Below the pieces are notes generated by a model. It made no database searches, was not told where the DNA came from, and worked only from the letters and a program-made list of their open reading frames with translations. From NCBI RefSeq assembly GCF_000415985.1, contig NZ_KE356561.1, positions 130,876 to 194,875 on the forward strand: DNA of 64,000 nt. Direction: 5' to 3'. Numbering within the stretch: position 1 is the first letter of the stretch; every line of letters starts with the position of its first letter. Below are positions 26,935 to 35,409 of this stretch, in pieces. The translations under genes were made by a program, and so were the position numbers. Source of the stretch: Haloquadratum walsbyi J07HQW2. Its GTDB lineage: Archaea; Halobacteriota; Halobacteria; Halobacteriales; Haloferacaceae.

Positions 26935-27414
26935 TCACTCCGTGCCCGTGTCCGAGTCTTGCACGCCATCCGGAAGGTCAGCATCCGCATCAGAATCGGC
27001 GTCAGTAAGATAGCCACCAGAGAGGTCGATATGTCTGAGGTCGGCGTCGGTGAGGTCGGCACGCATGAGGTTGGCATCAGTAAGATCGGCGTCAGTGAGG
27101 TCGGCAAAACGGAGGTCAGCCTTGGAGAGGTCGGCGTTGGCGAGGGTTGCCTCTGGGACAATATCGTGAGGCAAGATATGTTCATCATTGGGAATTGCAT
27201 ACCGAAAGTGAGCATCTACCAACTGAGTGTCTGTCACATCGGTGTCAGCGAGGACCGCCCCAGTGAGATCAGTGTCAGTAAGATCGGTGTTAGAGAGGTA
27301 TGCGTCAGTGAGGTCGGCATCAGAGAGGTTAACCACAGAGAGGTTGGCACCTGGTCGAATATCACTGGGCGAGACTTCGTCAGTGTGTGGAATTGAGAAT
27401 TCAGTGTCAGTCAT
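26935..27414 (-). CDS. Pentapeptide-repeat protein
   Basis: 159 residues. After a short head (FSIPHTDEVSPSDIRPGANL) come two blocks of A(D/N)LxD repeats, about 24-58 and 85-135, predicted to form a right-handed quadrilateral beta-helix. They are separated by a non-repeat insert (VDAHFRYAIPNDEHILPHDI), and the tail is acidic (DADSDADADLPDGVQDSDTG). Cytoplasmic, no signal. Fragments of related genes at 4,285, 37,124 and 41,030 share the head or tail, so this is the intact member of a local gene family. Function unknown; some pentapeptide proteins mimic DNA. Confidence 0.8.
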   Translation of the reverse strand: MTDTEFSIPHTDEVSPSDIRPGANLSVVNLSDADLTDAYLSNTDLTDTDLTGAVLADTDVTDTQLVDAHFRYAIPNDEHILPHDIVPEATLANADLSKADLRFADLTDADLTDANLMRADLTDADLRHIDLSGGYLTDADSDADADLPDGVQDSDTGTE

Positions 27415-27472
27415 TATCTGGTGAAATGTGAGTATATCAGATATGTTGGACGCATATCAGTTAATAGTGTAT

Positions 27473-27772
27473 CTAAACTGTTAAGACAAACTTGGGATTC
27501 AGTCTGTAGTGCCCAAAGTTCAACGACACGCAAATGCGTGATTCTCGGGTATATGAACCCACATCCACACCTACACCCACACTCCACCGACCGAGATGAG
27601 AGAGAATATACAGAATAATCCCGAAGGTAATGAGTATCAATCCAACGACACCAACGATGGCAAGAAGGCTACCCCAGCTCTGACGGTCCATATCGACTCC
27701 AGAGAGTCTCAGTCTGTATTCGAAAATTGTCGCGAAATCCTCGAATACGTCAGCAGCGACACTCATAATCAC
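27473..27772 (-). CDS. Small single-helix membrane protein
   Basis: About 97-99 residues. An N-terminal soluble part (VAADVFEDFATIFEYRLRLS) precedes one strong helix (LLAIVGVVGLILITFGIILY) and a Gly/Val-rich tail. The ATG giving MSVAADV (27,766) is an alternative to the first ATG. The tail beyond about residue 75 looks weak and may be out of frame. No family recognised. Confidence 0.45.
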   Translation of the reverse strand: MIMSVAADVFEDFATIFEYRLRLSGVDMDRQSWGSLLAIVGVVGLILITFGIILYILSHLGRWSVGVGVDVGSYTRESRICVSLNFGHYRLNPKFVLTV

Positions 27773-27814
27773 ATGCCCACAGAGTATAATTACTCGCGTC
27801 CTACAGTGCTGAAC

Positions 27815-28344
27815 ATGGAGAGGAAACCCTTCCTGTCATCAGAGGATATCGAGCTATTGCCTCTTGATGAGAGCGACGCGGAGTTTCTGCGCGATGGCGT
27901 CAACCACAGACAAGTCCGCACGAATATCGGTATCACAAAGCCTCAGACGCTCGCGGATGAGAGAAGCCTCATTGAGTCGCGCATGGAGTCAGAGGATGTC
28001 TCCCTCTCCTGATATCGTTGGGGGACAAGAGAGCTGGGATAATCAGTCTTGAGCTTGGCGACCGCGTGGACAGGAACGGAGAGATAGGTATCTGGGTTCA
28101 TCCTGAGTTCCACGGCAGAGGCTGCGGAATAATCGCGTCGCGGCTGCTGGTCAACTACGCCTTCACCGAGCTGAACCTTCACAGAGTGTATGCCCGGACC
28201 AGCGCAGAGAACGAGGCGTCACAGAGCGTCTGGGAGGAGCTTGGATTCAGACAGGAGGCGAAGATGCGTGACCACACCTACCAGCGCGGCTCGTTTCAGG
28301 ACGTGTTCTACTACGGGATACTGCAGAGCGAGCGGGAGAGATAG
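27815..28344 (+). pseudogene. GNAT acetyltransferase (RimJ/RimL-like), frameshifted
   Basis: The N-terminal frame has IELLPLDESDAEFLRDGVNH and TLADERSLIESRMESEDV, then stops at about 28,012. The C-terminal frame continues with LGDKRAGIISLELGD, then GEIGIWVHPEFHGRGCG (acetyl-CoA binding motif A), ASRLLVNYAFTELNLHRVYA and EELGFRQEAKMRD. This is the standard RimJ/RimL order, so a single indel near 28,005 splits an otherwise complete protein of about 175 residues. Base composition is clearly GC-richer than its neighbours, suggesting acquisition from another haloarchaeon. Confidence 0.72.
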
Positions 28345-28838
28345 ATCTCTGTTGTATTTGCTCCCGAAAATGTATGAGACCGGAGGGGCACCAATACGAA
28401 TTTTGAGAGATATGTCGGTTGATCTCACACAAAATTCATCAAGAGGTTTTGTGACGCGGTTATGTCTGGGAACAGCATTCGATGGGCATAATCAGGTTTG
28501 CATAGATATGAGTGTGGGATCCTCAACTCATCAAAAAAGACACTGAGTGTGAGACAGATGTGAGGAGACTGCTTCAACGCCTTATTTAATATTATATCCG
28601 AACACACCGCCCAAGCACTACATAAGACGCAGATCCTCCCAGTTGCATATTATACCTGAATCATCGTGTAGACTCCAAAGTTGAGAGACAATGTCGAGTA
28701 TCTGTTTATAAGTAATCGACTCTCTGAGACTCGACTTTGTAGACTCCAAAGTTGAGATAATCACATCGAGAGTATGAGGACATGGATCGAGACTGTCTTG
28801 AGGGAGGTTATTTTGAATATCGGCTGTCATGTTCCGAT
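28345..28838. other. Intergenic, no gene seen
   Basis: About 490 bp with no convincing coding. The motif ctgagactcgactttgtag and the word gactccaaagttgaga occur twice (about 28,668 and 28,741), a direct repeat of about 17 bases. Confidence 0.3.
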
Positions 28839-29420
28839 ATGAATACCGACGAACATCTCGAAGAACTATTTCAAGAAATTGAAAGCGTTTCAAAAGAACA
28901 AATTGAGTCAGAATTTAACAGTTTCACTCAAAGCGGGATTGATGACCACGAAACAAAAAAGGGCGTAATAGCTATTGAGGAATTATCAAATCAATTTGGG
29001 ACAACTGAAAGAGAGACAGTCAAATCAAATTTAGTGAACCTGGTTAAATACGATATCCCGCCAATGAGGCAAGGCATAGCATAGAAAGAAAGTTCAAATC
29101 AAGTACCGTTTCCGATTAGTCCACTAATTCTCCCACCGATTCTAAGTCAGATTATCAACTCCAGAGAGAGAATGAGTATCCAGAGAACTGGGATAAGTTA
29201 CGAGCCCAAGCGTACGAGCGCGATGAGTATGAGTGCAAGAATTGTGGTCTCAAAGGGGGCTCAGGCGGCGGCGAGGTAGTCTTACACGCACATCATATCG
29301 TGCCTATCTCAAAGGGTGGCAACCATTGCATGTCGAACTTAGCGACTCTGTGCAAAGCGTGCCAAAAAAATACACCCACACATGTCGAGCAATTCGAGAT
29401 GAGTAGAGTCATACATATTC
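28839..29420 (+). pseudogene. HNH endonuclease gene, broken
   Basis: The 5' part (28,839-29,084) encodes a helical region (HLEELFQEIESVSKEQIESE; EELSNQFGTTERETVKSN). After a frameshift near 29,070 and an in-frame TAG at about 29,118, the HNH domain is readable: YPENWDKLRAQAYERDEYEC, CKNCGL, LHAHHIVPISKGGNHCMSN and TLCKAC. The expected final His of the motif is replaced (CKACQKNTP). Three lesions mean it is inactive. HNH proteins of this size are common stand-alone nucleases in haloarchaea. Confidence 0.6.
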
Positions 29421-29644
29421 TTTGTCGGGAGTTTGTGTGGCATCTGCTCTGGCTTCTATCCAGTCTCCGTGTGGTATAATGAACTGCACTTCATGTACTA
29501 TTCCCTGCATGAGCGTATCGGCGTTTTATTGGATAACTCCTATTCATTCACTCAGACACCGGTTTCATGCGGGATTCAGATATAATAGATATTTAACAGA
29601 TTCTTCATTCAGAAAGACGCTACAAATTGATTATTACAGGCGAG

Positions 29645-29926
29645 TTACGCACCGGATATGACAGAAAGAAGCATTCCGAGAAAGCATAAACAGGCGGCAC
29701 CGACCACTACAAACAGCCTGCTTGCAGAAATGGAAAATTCATCAGAATCGGTTCGAAGCAACTCATAGACAGCACCAAAGAACATTCCACTACCACCAAT
29801 TGTCAGAAGCAATACCGGGAGACTCCACTCCCCAGCAATGAGTGAGCGTATTGCTGGTCCTCCCATTGAACCCCCAATAATCATATATGCGCCCGTGTAG
29901 ATGTATAATCGTTCCACAGATATCAT
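29645..29926 (-). CDS. Small three-helix membrane protein
   Basis: 93 residues. Helices lie at about 6-30 (RLYIYTGAYMIIGGSMGGPA), 34-56 (LPVLLLTIGGSGMFFGAVYE) and 68-90 (LFVVVGAACLCFLGMLLSVI), with a short polar loop LLRTDSDEFSIS between the last two. Alternative starts exist at internal Met residues. Function unknown. Appears intact. Confidence 0.62.
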   Translation of the reverse strand: MISVERLYIYTGAYMIIGGSMGGPAIRSLIAGEWSLPVLLLTIGGSGMFFGAVYELLRTDSDEFSISASRLFVVVGAACLCFLGMLLSVISGA

Positions 29927-30031
29927 TATGACTAGTAACTATCATGCTAAAAATTCTTATCCTCATCTTCAGCCGCGAGCGGCGAGGGCATGCCGGTGAT
30001 TACGGTCCCCCACTCAGTCGTGCGATTCTGT

Positions 30032-30065
30032 ATAGTATTGTAGTTGCACAACTAAAGAATACTAT
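30032..30065. other. Long palindrome, operator-like
   Basis: ATAGTATT...AATACTAT encloses TAGTTG-CA-CAACTA, giving a nested dyad of 14 paired positions broken by a 1-versus-3-base bulge. It lies about 80 bp beyond the 3' end of a minus-strand gene pair. The core is shared with 8,395-8,408. Confidence 0.4.
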
Positions 30066-30143
30066 TTGGGTGGATGAAGTGATGCGTACATCAGACAGTT
30101 GAATGACATGACTGCGACGACGCCAGCACCACTGTGTGCCGTC

Positions 30144-30836
30144 CTAATTATCACTCTGATTCAAGTACGCCTCTGCAGTTTTTTCATCATCAGTTCCGAT
30201 AATTCTCTCAGCCTTCTGTTCAAATTCTTTATCTGAAATTTCGCCCTCACTGTACCGCTGCTGAAGTCTTTCCATAGCAGGATTCGTGCTTCCAGATGAA
30301 TAGTTACGATTGCTTTTTGCTGTCGAAACGCGACTGACACTGCTGCGCCGATATAGATATACAATCCCTGCAGGAATATTTACAAGTGGTATAACAGACA
30401 CCAATATCCAGAGTTCTTTTTTGGGTCTCCACTGGGTGGTTGCTTGTACCCACTGCCGGTCATAATATATACTCAACGGCATCAGTACCCATGCGATAAT
30501 GGGTAAGAGTCCTGCTATCGTTCCGAGAGGTCCGACATCTTGTATTCCGAATCCAGCTATCCAAAGGACGACACTTACCCCAATCAAATAATACCAGCTA
30601 TCTGATACAGATGTTGAGTATTCTGCTGGATCATGTTGCTGTGGATTCGACCGTAAAATCTTCTTCAACAGATCAGATAAGATATTGGGAAGTGAATCGG
30701 TCTGTGTCTGCATGGATCGCTTAGTCTCACCGTGGTCATTGCTTACTCCGCAATTGACACAAATTTCTGCTTTCTTTTTGATTGGCTCCCCACACGAGCG
30801 GCAATAAATTTCATCATGTTGCTTTTCTCTACTCAT
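30144..30836 (-). CDS. Zinc-ribbon membrane protein with SHOCT-like C-terminus
   Basis: 230 residues. An N-terminal zinc ribbon (YCRSCGEPIKKKAEICVNCG), a Ser/Gln-rich linker, and three helices at about 82-100, 103-122 and 143-162 (LWILVSVIPLVNIPAGIVYLY). A C-terminal short helical SHOCT-like motif follows (MERLQQRYSEGEISDKEFEQ). Its ATG overlaps the TGA of the upstream zinc-ribbon gene (TGATG), so the two are translationally coupled. This architecture is common in haloarchaea, with unknown function, probably membrane quality control or scaffolding. Intact. Confidence 0.78.
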   Translation of the reverse strand: MSREKQHDEIYCRSCGEPIKKKAEICVNCGVSNDHGETKRSMQTQTDSLPNILSDLLKKILRSNPQQHDPAEYSTSVSDSWYYLIGVSVVLWIAGFGIQDVGPLGTIAGLLPIIAWVLMPLSIYYDRQWVQATTQWRPKKELWILVSVIPLVNIPAGIVYLYRRSSVSRVSTAKSNRNYSSGSTNPAMERLQQRYSEGEISDKEFEQKAERIIGTDDEKTAEAYLNQSDN

Positions 30837-31251
30837 CAGTACCCCCCGACGCCAGCTCTTTGAAGCTCCTTTTGAGCGTTCCCAATTATCACATAGCAGT
30901 GAATTGGAACAATAATGAGTCCTAACAAAAAGAAATTCAATGTTAAGAGATTAATGATAGACAATGCTTTTTTCCAACCATCCAGTATCCGGCTGGGCTA
31001 ATCAATATCCCGACAATCATAACAGTTAGCTTGCTTTTGGCTGCGACCTTTTCCAATTCATACTGCCTTCGCTCACTGAGTTCCGAAGTGTCATTATCGC
31101 TCCGGTCACTGTGCTCAGGTGTTTGGCTAACCCCACATTCTGGGCAAATCTCTGCCTGTTTTTTTATTACTGAGCCACATTCAGTACAGAATACCTCATC
31201 TGCTCCCCGCTGTTGAACAGAGTCGGACTCGGTTATTGTATCTTCACTCAC
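30836..31251 (-). pseudogene. Zinc-ribbon membrane protein, one frameshift
   Basis: Starts at GTG 31,251. The N-terminus has a zinc ribbon (FCTECGSVIKKQAEICPECG), a charged linker, and a helix KLTVMIVGILISPAGYWMVG. The frame is lost in a run of six A. One more A gives ALSIINLLTLNFFLLGLIIV, then a C-terminus LQRAGVGGY ending at TGA 30,836-30,838, exactly overlapping the next ATG. The perfect coupling suggests the frame is normally intact, so a homopolymer sequencing error or recent mutation is likely. Confidence 0.65.
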
Positions 31252-31282
31252 ATTATCGACCTGCTGTTATCGATATAAAACT

Positions 31283-31476
31283 TTACTGCTGACATAACGG
31301 CTCCCCATCAACGTGTCTGAGATACTTCCGATGATCCACAGGAATATCATCATATACGAACTGGTGGATTCCTTCGCCAGATTGTGATATTTCTGCGTAG
31401 GTATCCAGTGCTTCGAGCCCCACACAGGTCGGGTGTATTTCCCCGGTCTCTGGATTGACCTGTTAATAATACTCAT
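31283..31476 (-). pseudogene. Small haloarchaeal protein, start region out of frame
   Basis: The third minus frame reads VNPETGEIHPTCVGLEALDT, then EGIHQFVYDDIPVDHRKYL and HVDGEPLCQQ before TAA. This is a compact, conserved-looking soluble protein. The only ATG (31,476) is in another frame, so a 1-base shift near 31,455 is inferred. Function unknown. Confidence 0.4.
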
Positions 31477-31688
31477 AACCTGGTGGTCGCCGCTTTCTTT
31501 TTTCCAATTTAACTTTCGATTCCTCGTGTAGTATTATACTAACCTAGGTGGTCGGTGGTAACTCAAGAATCAAAGTCCTGAATATCGCCATTCGGACGGG
31601 GGACTGTATCCTTTCACACACAGACACAGGTCCGGTCTTTTTTTACTCGGTATTGTTCATCATATGTAGCTGGGGGTTTCCCGTGACA

Positions 31689-31841
31689 ATGGATGGAAGA
31701 TCACTGTTATCACTACTGTCAGCTCTGTTAGTCGGTGGTTTCATACTTGTCGAACCATTCAACCGTGGATTATTGATTGTCGGTATCCTCATGCTCGCTA
31801 CTGCTGGCATTTGTGATCTTCTTAATTTCCGTGCTGAGTAA
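31689..31841 (+). CDS. Small two-helix membrane protein
   Basis: 50 residues: MDGRSLLSLLSALLVGGFIL, then GLLIVGILMLATAGICDLLN. The frame is open upstream to a GTG/ATG at 31,548, but that extension is poorly protein-like except for one hydrophobic patch, so the internal ATG is preferred. A T-rich promoter-like stretch lies about 45 bases upstream. Function unknown. Confidence 0.5.
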   Translation: MDGRSLLSLLSALLVGGFILVEPFNRGLLIVGILMLATAGICDLLNFRAE

Positions 31842-31854
31842 ACTGTGACACTGT

Positions 31855-32520
31855 CCCGGCTCACTTGCACGGAATCCGCTGGAAGGGTGATCTTGGCACA
31901 AGTCCGGGGCGAAATACGCAGAGAGAATACAAGATCTCGTTTTACACATCGGGTGCACGTTTGAATGTGCAAGAGTCTCGGATTGAACCGTACCGTGCCC
32001 CCAGATCACGGGGCACCCTTCACCCCTGGTCATAAACAGAGTCGCACATGATCGAGTGAGTCACCACAAAAACCATGCCGATACAGGAGGTTGTGCGAAA
32101 AATGCGTATCAAATCAACCGATGGCCGGGAACAGTTTGGGAGAATCTGTGTGAAGCAACCGATGAGTAAGCACGGAGAAAAGCACTCGATGCAGCTGCGA
32201 GATATTATCTGAAGATGCGTGGCGGTGTGGAAGCATATGGTCGAGGTGACGTGCAACGGTTACTTGATGCAGCCGAAGAGCACGGATCACTCACGGCGCC
32301 GGAGATTGCTGCGATACTCGGTGAGCGGGAGCTGGTGCTGGTGCTGGTGCTGGTGCTGGTGCTTCCGGTGAATATGAGACACGCTCATCGGGTGGCAAAG
32401 ATTAACCCCGAAGTTAGTGATATGTCAACGTGGTCGTGTTGGTTATACCAGAAGGTCCCGAATGTCTAATTTCTAACTTCGGAGTACCATTGTTTTTAAT
32501 TACAGATTAAAAATAGTCCC
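31855..32520. repeat. R1 cassette, copy B (leader, broken gene and R8 hairpin)
   Basis: The leader keeps the GTGCCCC...GGGGCAC hairpin (about 31,996-32,017). The gene starts at ATG 32,104 (MRIKSTDGREQF). It loses one base near 32,134, has a stop in the next few codons, and carries an in-frame stop where copy A has a Gln. From 32,215 the downstream part is readable again (EAYGRGDVQRLLDAAEEHG) and contains a 6-base ctggtg/gtgctg tandem expansion (about 32,332-32,362) encoding repeated Val-Leu. Inactive copy of the gene at 6,051-6,331. Confidence 0.6.
32405..32485. repeat. Inverted-repeat element R8, copy 2
   Basis: Left arm ACCCCGAAGTTAG, right arm CTAACTTCGGAGT. Compared with copy 1, the pair C-G has become T-A in both arms (GTCAG to GTTAG, CTGAC to CTAAC), a compensatory change. 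The loop is unrelated in sequence to copy 1. Confidence 0.65.
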
Positions 32521-32544
32521 GTGCAGCGATATAGATCGTCACCG

Positions 32545-32700
32545 GCAGACTACGATGGCGATGACTGTGTGACAATGATGTTGGGACTTCCATCCCCAAC
32601 TTCAAGCTAAGTTATTCTCCGATGAACACATGGGAACTTTGTTCGAAGATGTAACGCTTATATTAGTGACTACGTGTGCTAATGCTTGTCGATGTGTCAG
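32545..32700. repeat. Dispersed repeat R2, copy B (partial)
   Basis: Matches the middle of 595-1,140 and 37,450-38,040, including the GTTGGG...CCCAAC hairpin, ctccgatgaacaca, and a gtgtgctaat end. It directly abuts another R8 hairpin. Confidence 0.55.
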
Positions 32701-32703
32701 ATA

Positions 32704-32778
32704 ACCCCGAAGTCAGTGGCGGTGAATGCGAGCATCATCTCAAGCAGGAACCCAATGTCTGATACCTGACTCCGGAGT
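32704..32778. repeat. Inverted-repeat element R8, copy 3
   Basis: Arms ACCCCGAAGTCAG and CTGACTCCGGAGT with two mismatches, followed by a T-rich stretch. This copy is not preceded by the small gene but by repeat R2, so the element can occur alone. Confidence 0.55.
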
Positions 32779-32825
32779 ATCACGTTCTTTGATTATAGAT
32801 TAAGATAAATTTTGTGTAGTCTCAC

Positions 32826-33105
32826 GTTGCAGATTGCAGCCATTCTCGATGAGCGGAAGCTACCCGGTGAATATGAGACACGCTCATCGGGTGGCAAAGA
32901 ATAACTCCGAAGCCAGTGATATGCGAAGGTATGCATTGATTAGAATTTGTGATTGAATGAAATGACAGTTCCTGACTTCGGAGTATTATTATTTTTGATT
33001 AGAGATTGAAAACAGTTCCGTGCAGCGACGTAGATCGGGACTGCCGACGAGATGTGATAGACACGGACTTCTGCAAGACAACGATGCGTCACACTCGTTA
33101 TGACG
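32826..33105. repeat. R1 cassette, copy C (3' end only) with R8 copy 4
   Basis: Begins inside the small gene (ATTGCAGCCATTCTCGATG, encoding IAAILDE), runs to its stop, then the R8 hairpin (32,904-32,984) and the shared downstream flank ending near gcaagacaacgatgcg, as at 6,246-6,530. No start; non-functional. Confidence 0.55.
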
Positions 33106-33229
33106 GGCGTCACACCCACGATGATCAGTGGTGATATTGTAGCAATCCAGATGATACATACTATCTGTACAAACACAGTAGATTCTCGCCGATCCTGTGG
33201 CTGTCAGTGATCAGTCTGAACTGAGCTGA
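33106..33229. other. Short intergenic with membrane-protein-like remnant
   Basis: A minus-strand stretch reads FVQIVCIIWIATISPLIIVG before running into repeat DNA. The first half of a lost membrane gene is possible, with weak support. Confidence 0.2.
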
Positions 33230-33523
33230 TTATGTCGAGACCCAGTAAGCAGTCAATAGAATAGCTAATCTAGCTATGAGTGTCGTTGAGATACTGAATC
33301 CAGGAGAATCAATCTCTTGGGGTTCAGGTGTCGGTATCGCTGTCGCTGTCGTTGTGGCTGTGGTCGTGGTATTGTTCTGCTGTGCGGTCACAGTTCTAAC
33401 CGAACTGAGACCTGAAATGCTCGCGATGATCAGGACCGTGAGCACCAGTCTCGCCGTGAGAGCTGAACTCGGTCGTTTCAGTGTCACATTTGAGCGTCTC
33501 TCTTCGTCCAGTCCATTATTCAT
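33230..33523 (-). CDS. Secreted or surface-anchored Thr-rich small protein
   Basis: About 97 residues. The N-terminal basic region and hydrophobic stretch (LVLTVLIIASISGL), ending in VTAQQ, form a signal peptide. A Thr/Ala linker (NNTTTTATTTATAIPTP) follows, then a C-terminal PGF followed by a hydrophobic segment (ARLAILLTAYW). The PGF-hydrophobic tail resembles the PGF-CTERM sorting signal of haloarchaeal surface proteins, although the usual basic end is missing. The start MNNGLDEERR (33,523) is preferred over the upstream Met. A paralogue at 8,470-9,374 is disrupted by an insertion. Confidence 0.6.
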   Translation of the reverse strand: MNNGLDEERRSNVTLKRPSSALTARLVLTVLIIASISGLSSVRTVTAQQNNTTTTATTTATAIPTPEPQEIDSPGFSISTTLIARLAILLTAYWVST

Positions 33524-33732
33524 TTGTGCCCTCAGCAAAACACAACTGAGATAATCGCTTCAGTATTTCAGTTATACAAATTATTGGGGTTATGTGTGAG
33601 GCTACAATCCTGTTTCATTATCGTAGAAGGAGGATATTATACAACGGTTCACATACCCACTCTTTACTCCAAGATCCGCTCAATACGGGATATTAAGATA
33701 TTAGTGGAATCAGATGACACAATTTTGCGGGA

Positions 33733-33921
33733 ATGAATTATCAGAAGGTGGTAAAAATTATTTCATCTCTATTCGTTTTACTTGTCGGTGTGATACTCCT
33801 TACCAACCCAGTGTCAGGCTACTCACAAGTACTTCCTGGCGGTGTATTTGAACTGACATCTGGAGGGTTTCTCTTGACTAGCGGTCTATTGTTATACCAA
33901 ATTGGGACTACTACAGAGTAA
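33733..33921 (+). CDS. Small two-helix membrane protein
   Basis: 62 residues: IISSLFVLLVGVILLTNPVS and LTSGGFLLTSGLLLYQIG. A repeated GVILL/GLLLY pattern suggests a helical hairpin. Intact. Function unknown. Confidence 0.55.
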   Translation: MNYQKVVKIISSLFVLLVGVILLTNPVSGYSQVLPGGVFELTSGGFLLTSGLLLYQIGTTTE

Positions 33922-33991
33922 AAGTAAGCATACCTACTGAATAGACATTTCACTCTCTTCAGTTCGAACATAACTTCTTGTGAGGACTTCT

Positions 33992-34099
33992 ATGACACCC
34001 TCGATTGTATCGACAGAGATTACTGAACACGGGAAGGTATCCCTCACCGTCGCTGATCTCCGTACTGAGGTAGTAACCGCTCAACAGTCTCACCAGTAA
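33992..34099 (+). CDS. Possible 35-residue peptide or fragment
   Basis: MTPSIVSTEITEHGKVSLTV followed by ADLRTEVVTAQQ. Strand-like composition but very short. It may be the remnant of a larger gene. Weak. Confidence 0.2.
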   Translation: MTPSIVSTEITEHGKVSLTVADLRTEVVTAQQSHQ

Positions 34100-34151
34100 A
34101 AAAGGGTGTCAAAATAGGACTATGCTTCGATTAAGTACTGTCCTCTGACGG

Positions 34152-34869
34152 CTATCCCGTCGCCCCTGCTGACGACGTCGACAGAGTCCCTTCGACCATC
34201 CGTTGATACGTCTGAGAGTGTTCATGAAGGACGAGCATTTTGCCATGCTTTGAGTTGATGAACCTGAAGGCGTCCTCTGATAACGATTCTAATACCTCTG
34301 CAGCTCGACAGTGCTGTTTCCAGCAAAGCGACTCGTCTTGATCAGCTGAGAGCAATTCCAATGGACGATCCGATGAGTTGACGACAATCCCCCTCGGAGT
34401 GGAAGAACCCCGGTCATTGATATGTGTGAATACTGAGATTGCCCGCCGAGCACTCGGTGAATCAATCACTTCATCGAGATTCTCTGACGAGATAACTGCT
34501 CGATTGAGGTCAACTCATGCTGCTGGATGCCGGTGTTCCCTTTCCCGTTCCCGTCATCGGGGGAGGACTATGACTTGTATCGGCGGAAACCTGTTTCATG
34601 AACTGTTGAACACGGTGTAGATTCAGTTTCGTCTCTGCCCTATGCCCCCCTTCCTGCTCTCTGTCTCTCTTCTTCAAGCTGCTCAATGCGCTTGGACTGT
34701 TGATTGATGATTTCCTGCAACTCGTCTTGATCTTGGTCTTGATTACTCTCAAGATCGTCAATCCGACCGGACTGCTCGGTAACTGAGCTGGAAAACGTGT
34801 GCCAGTCGAGAGAGATTCAACGCGTACCCCCACCCCATCCAAAGACCATCGGAGTGAGTAGTCGCTCAT
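34152..34869 (-). pseudogene. Coiled-coil plus C-terminal winged-helix protein, plasmid-type, broken
   Basis: From ATG 34,869, a short N-terminus passes by frameshift into a coiled coil (DDLESNQDQDQDELQEIINQ, QSKRIEQLEEERQ). A stop follows, and the C-terminal domain is in another frame (SARRAISVFTHINDRGSSTP, EVLESLSEDAFRFIN, ending TLSTSSAGATG). This N-terminal coiled coil plus C-terminal helical domain with a small-residue tail is a protein type frequent on haloarchaeal plasmids and near insertion sequences. The pieces at 82-300 may belong to a relative. Inactive here. Confidence 0.45.
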
Positions 34870-35031
34870 CTTCTGGATTCCAGAATCTTGCCTTCACCTT
34901 TGACAGCGTCGGCATTCTCAAGTCGTATGGAAGTCCGAGGAATCGACCTTGCAGGGGTTCATTCTGTTCGATATGTCTCTCACTCTGTGTCTGTGAGCAG
35001 ATTGCAAAGAGTCATTCTGGAGTTCTGAGTC

Positions 35032-35060
35032 TGAGATGAGATGAGATGAGATGAGATGAG
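35032..35060. repeat. GATGA tandem repeat
   Basis: About six units of tgagatgaga-type pentamers in a row (agatg period five). Intergenic. No gene is seen in 34,870-35,409 except short, unrecognised minus-strand pieces. Confidence 0.5.
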
Positions 35061-35409
35061 TCGACTGTCTTGGTGCAAGTGTTAGGAGTGAGTTGAATTC
35101 CCTGGGATCGAATCTACCGGAATTGCAGGGTCCCAGCTTGTACATTGTGGACGAATGTCGAGCATGTGTCCGTGTCGACAGATAGCTCATGACTGTTAAT
35201 CACGCCTAGTGGAATTACATCACATCAGGGAGATCGATCCGGATAACTGGCATGCGAGAGCGCTGAGCTGGTCTGTCCGAACGGAATGATGGATTGGTTC
35301 TCGTGTGAGCAATCGGGAAGCGCTCGTCAGTCGCAAGAAAGTTTATATTGAGACGAATGTGGAGAGGTCTGATGTCTTTGTCCTGGCTTGAGACGGATCC
35401 GTCGGGGTG

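Noticed and set aside
26815..27396. Long open frame antisense to the pentapeptide gene
   Set aside because: It is the mirror of the repetitive pentapeptide codons (repeated Val/Ser/Glu/Gly pattern); the minus-strand frame has the real pentapeptide consensus, start and acidic tail.
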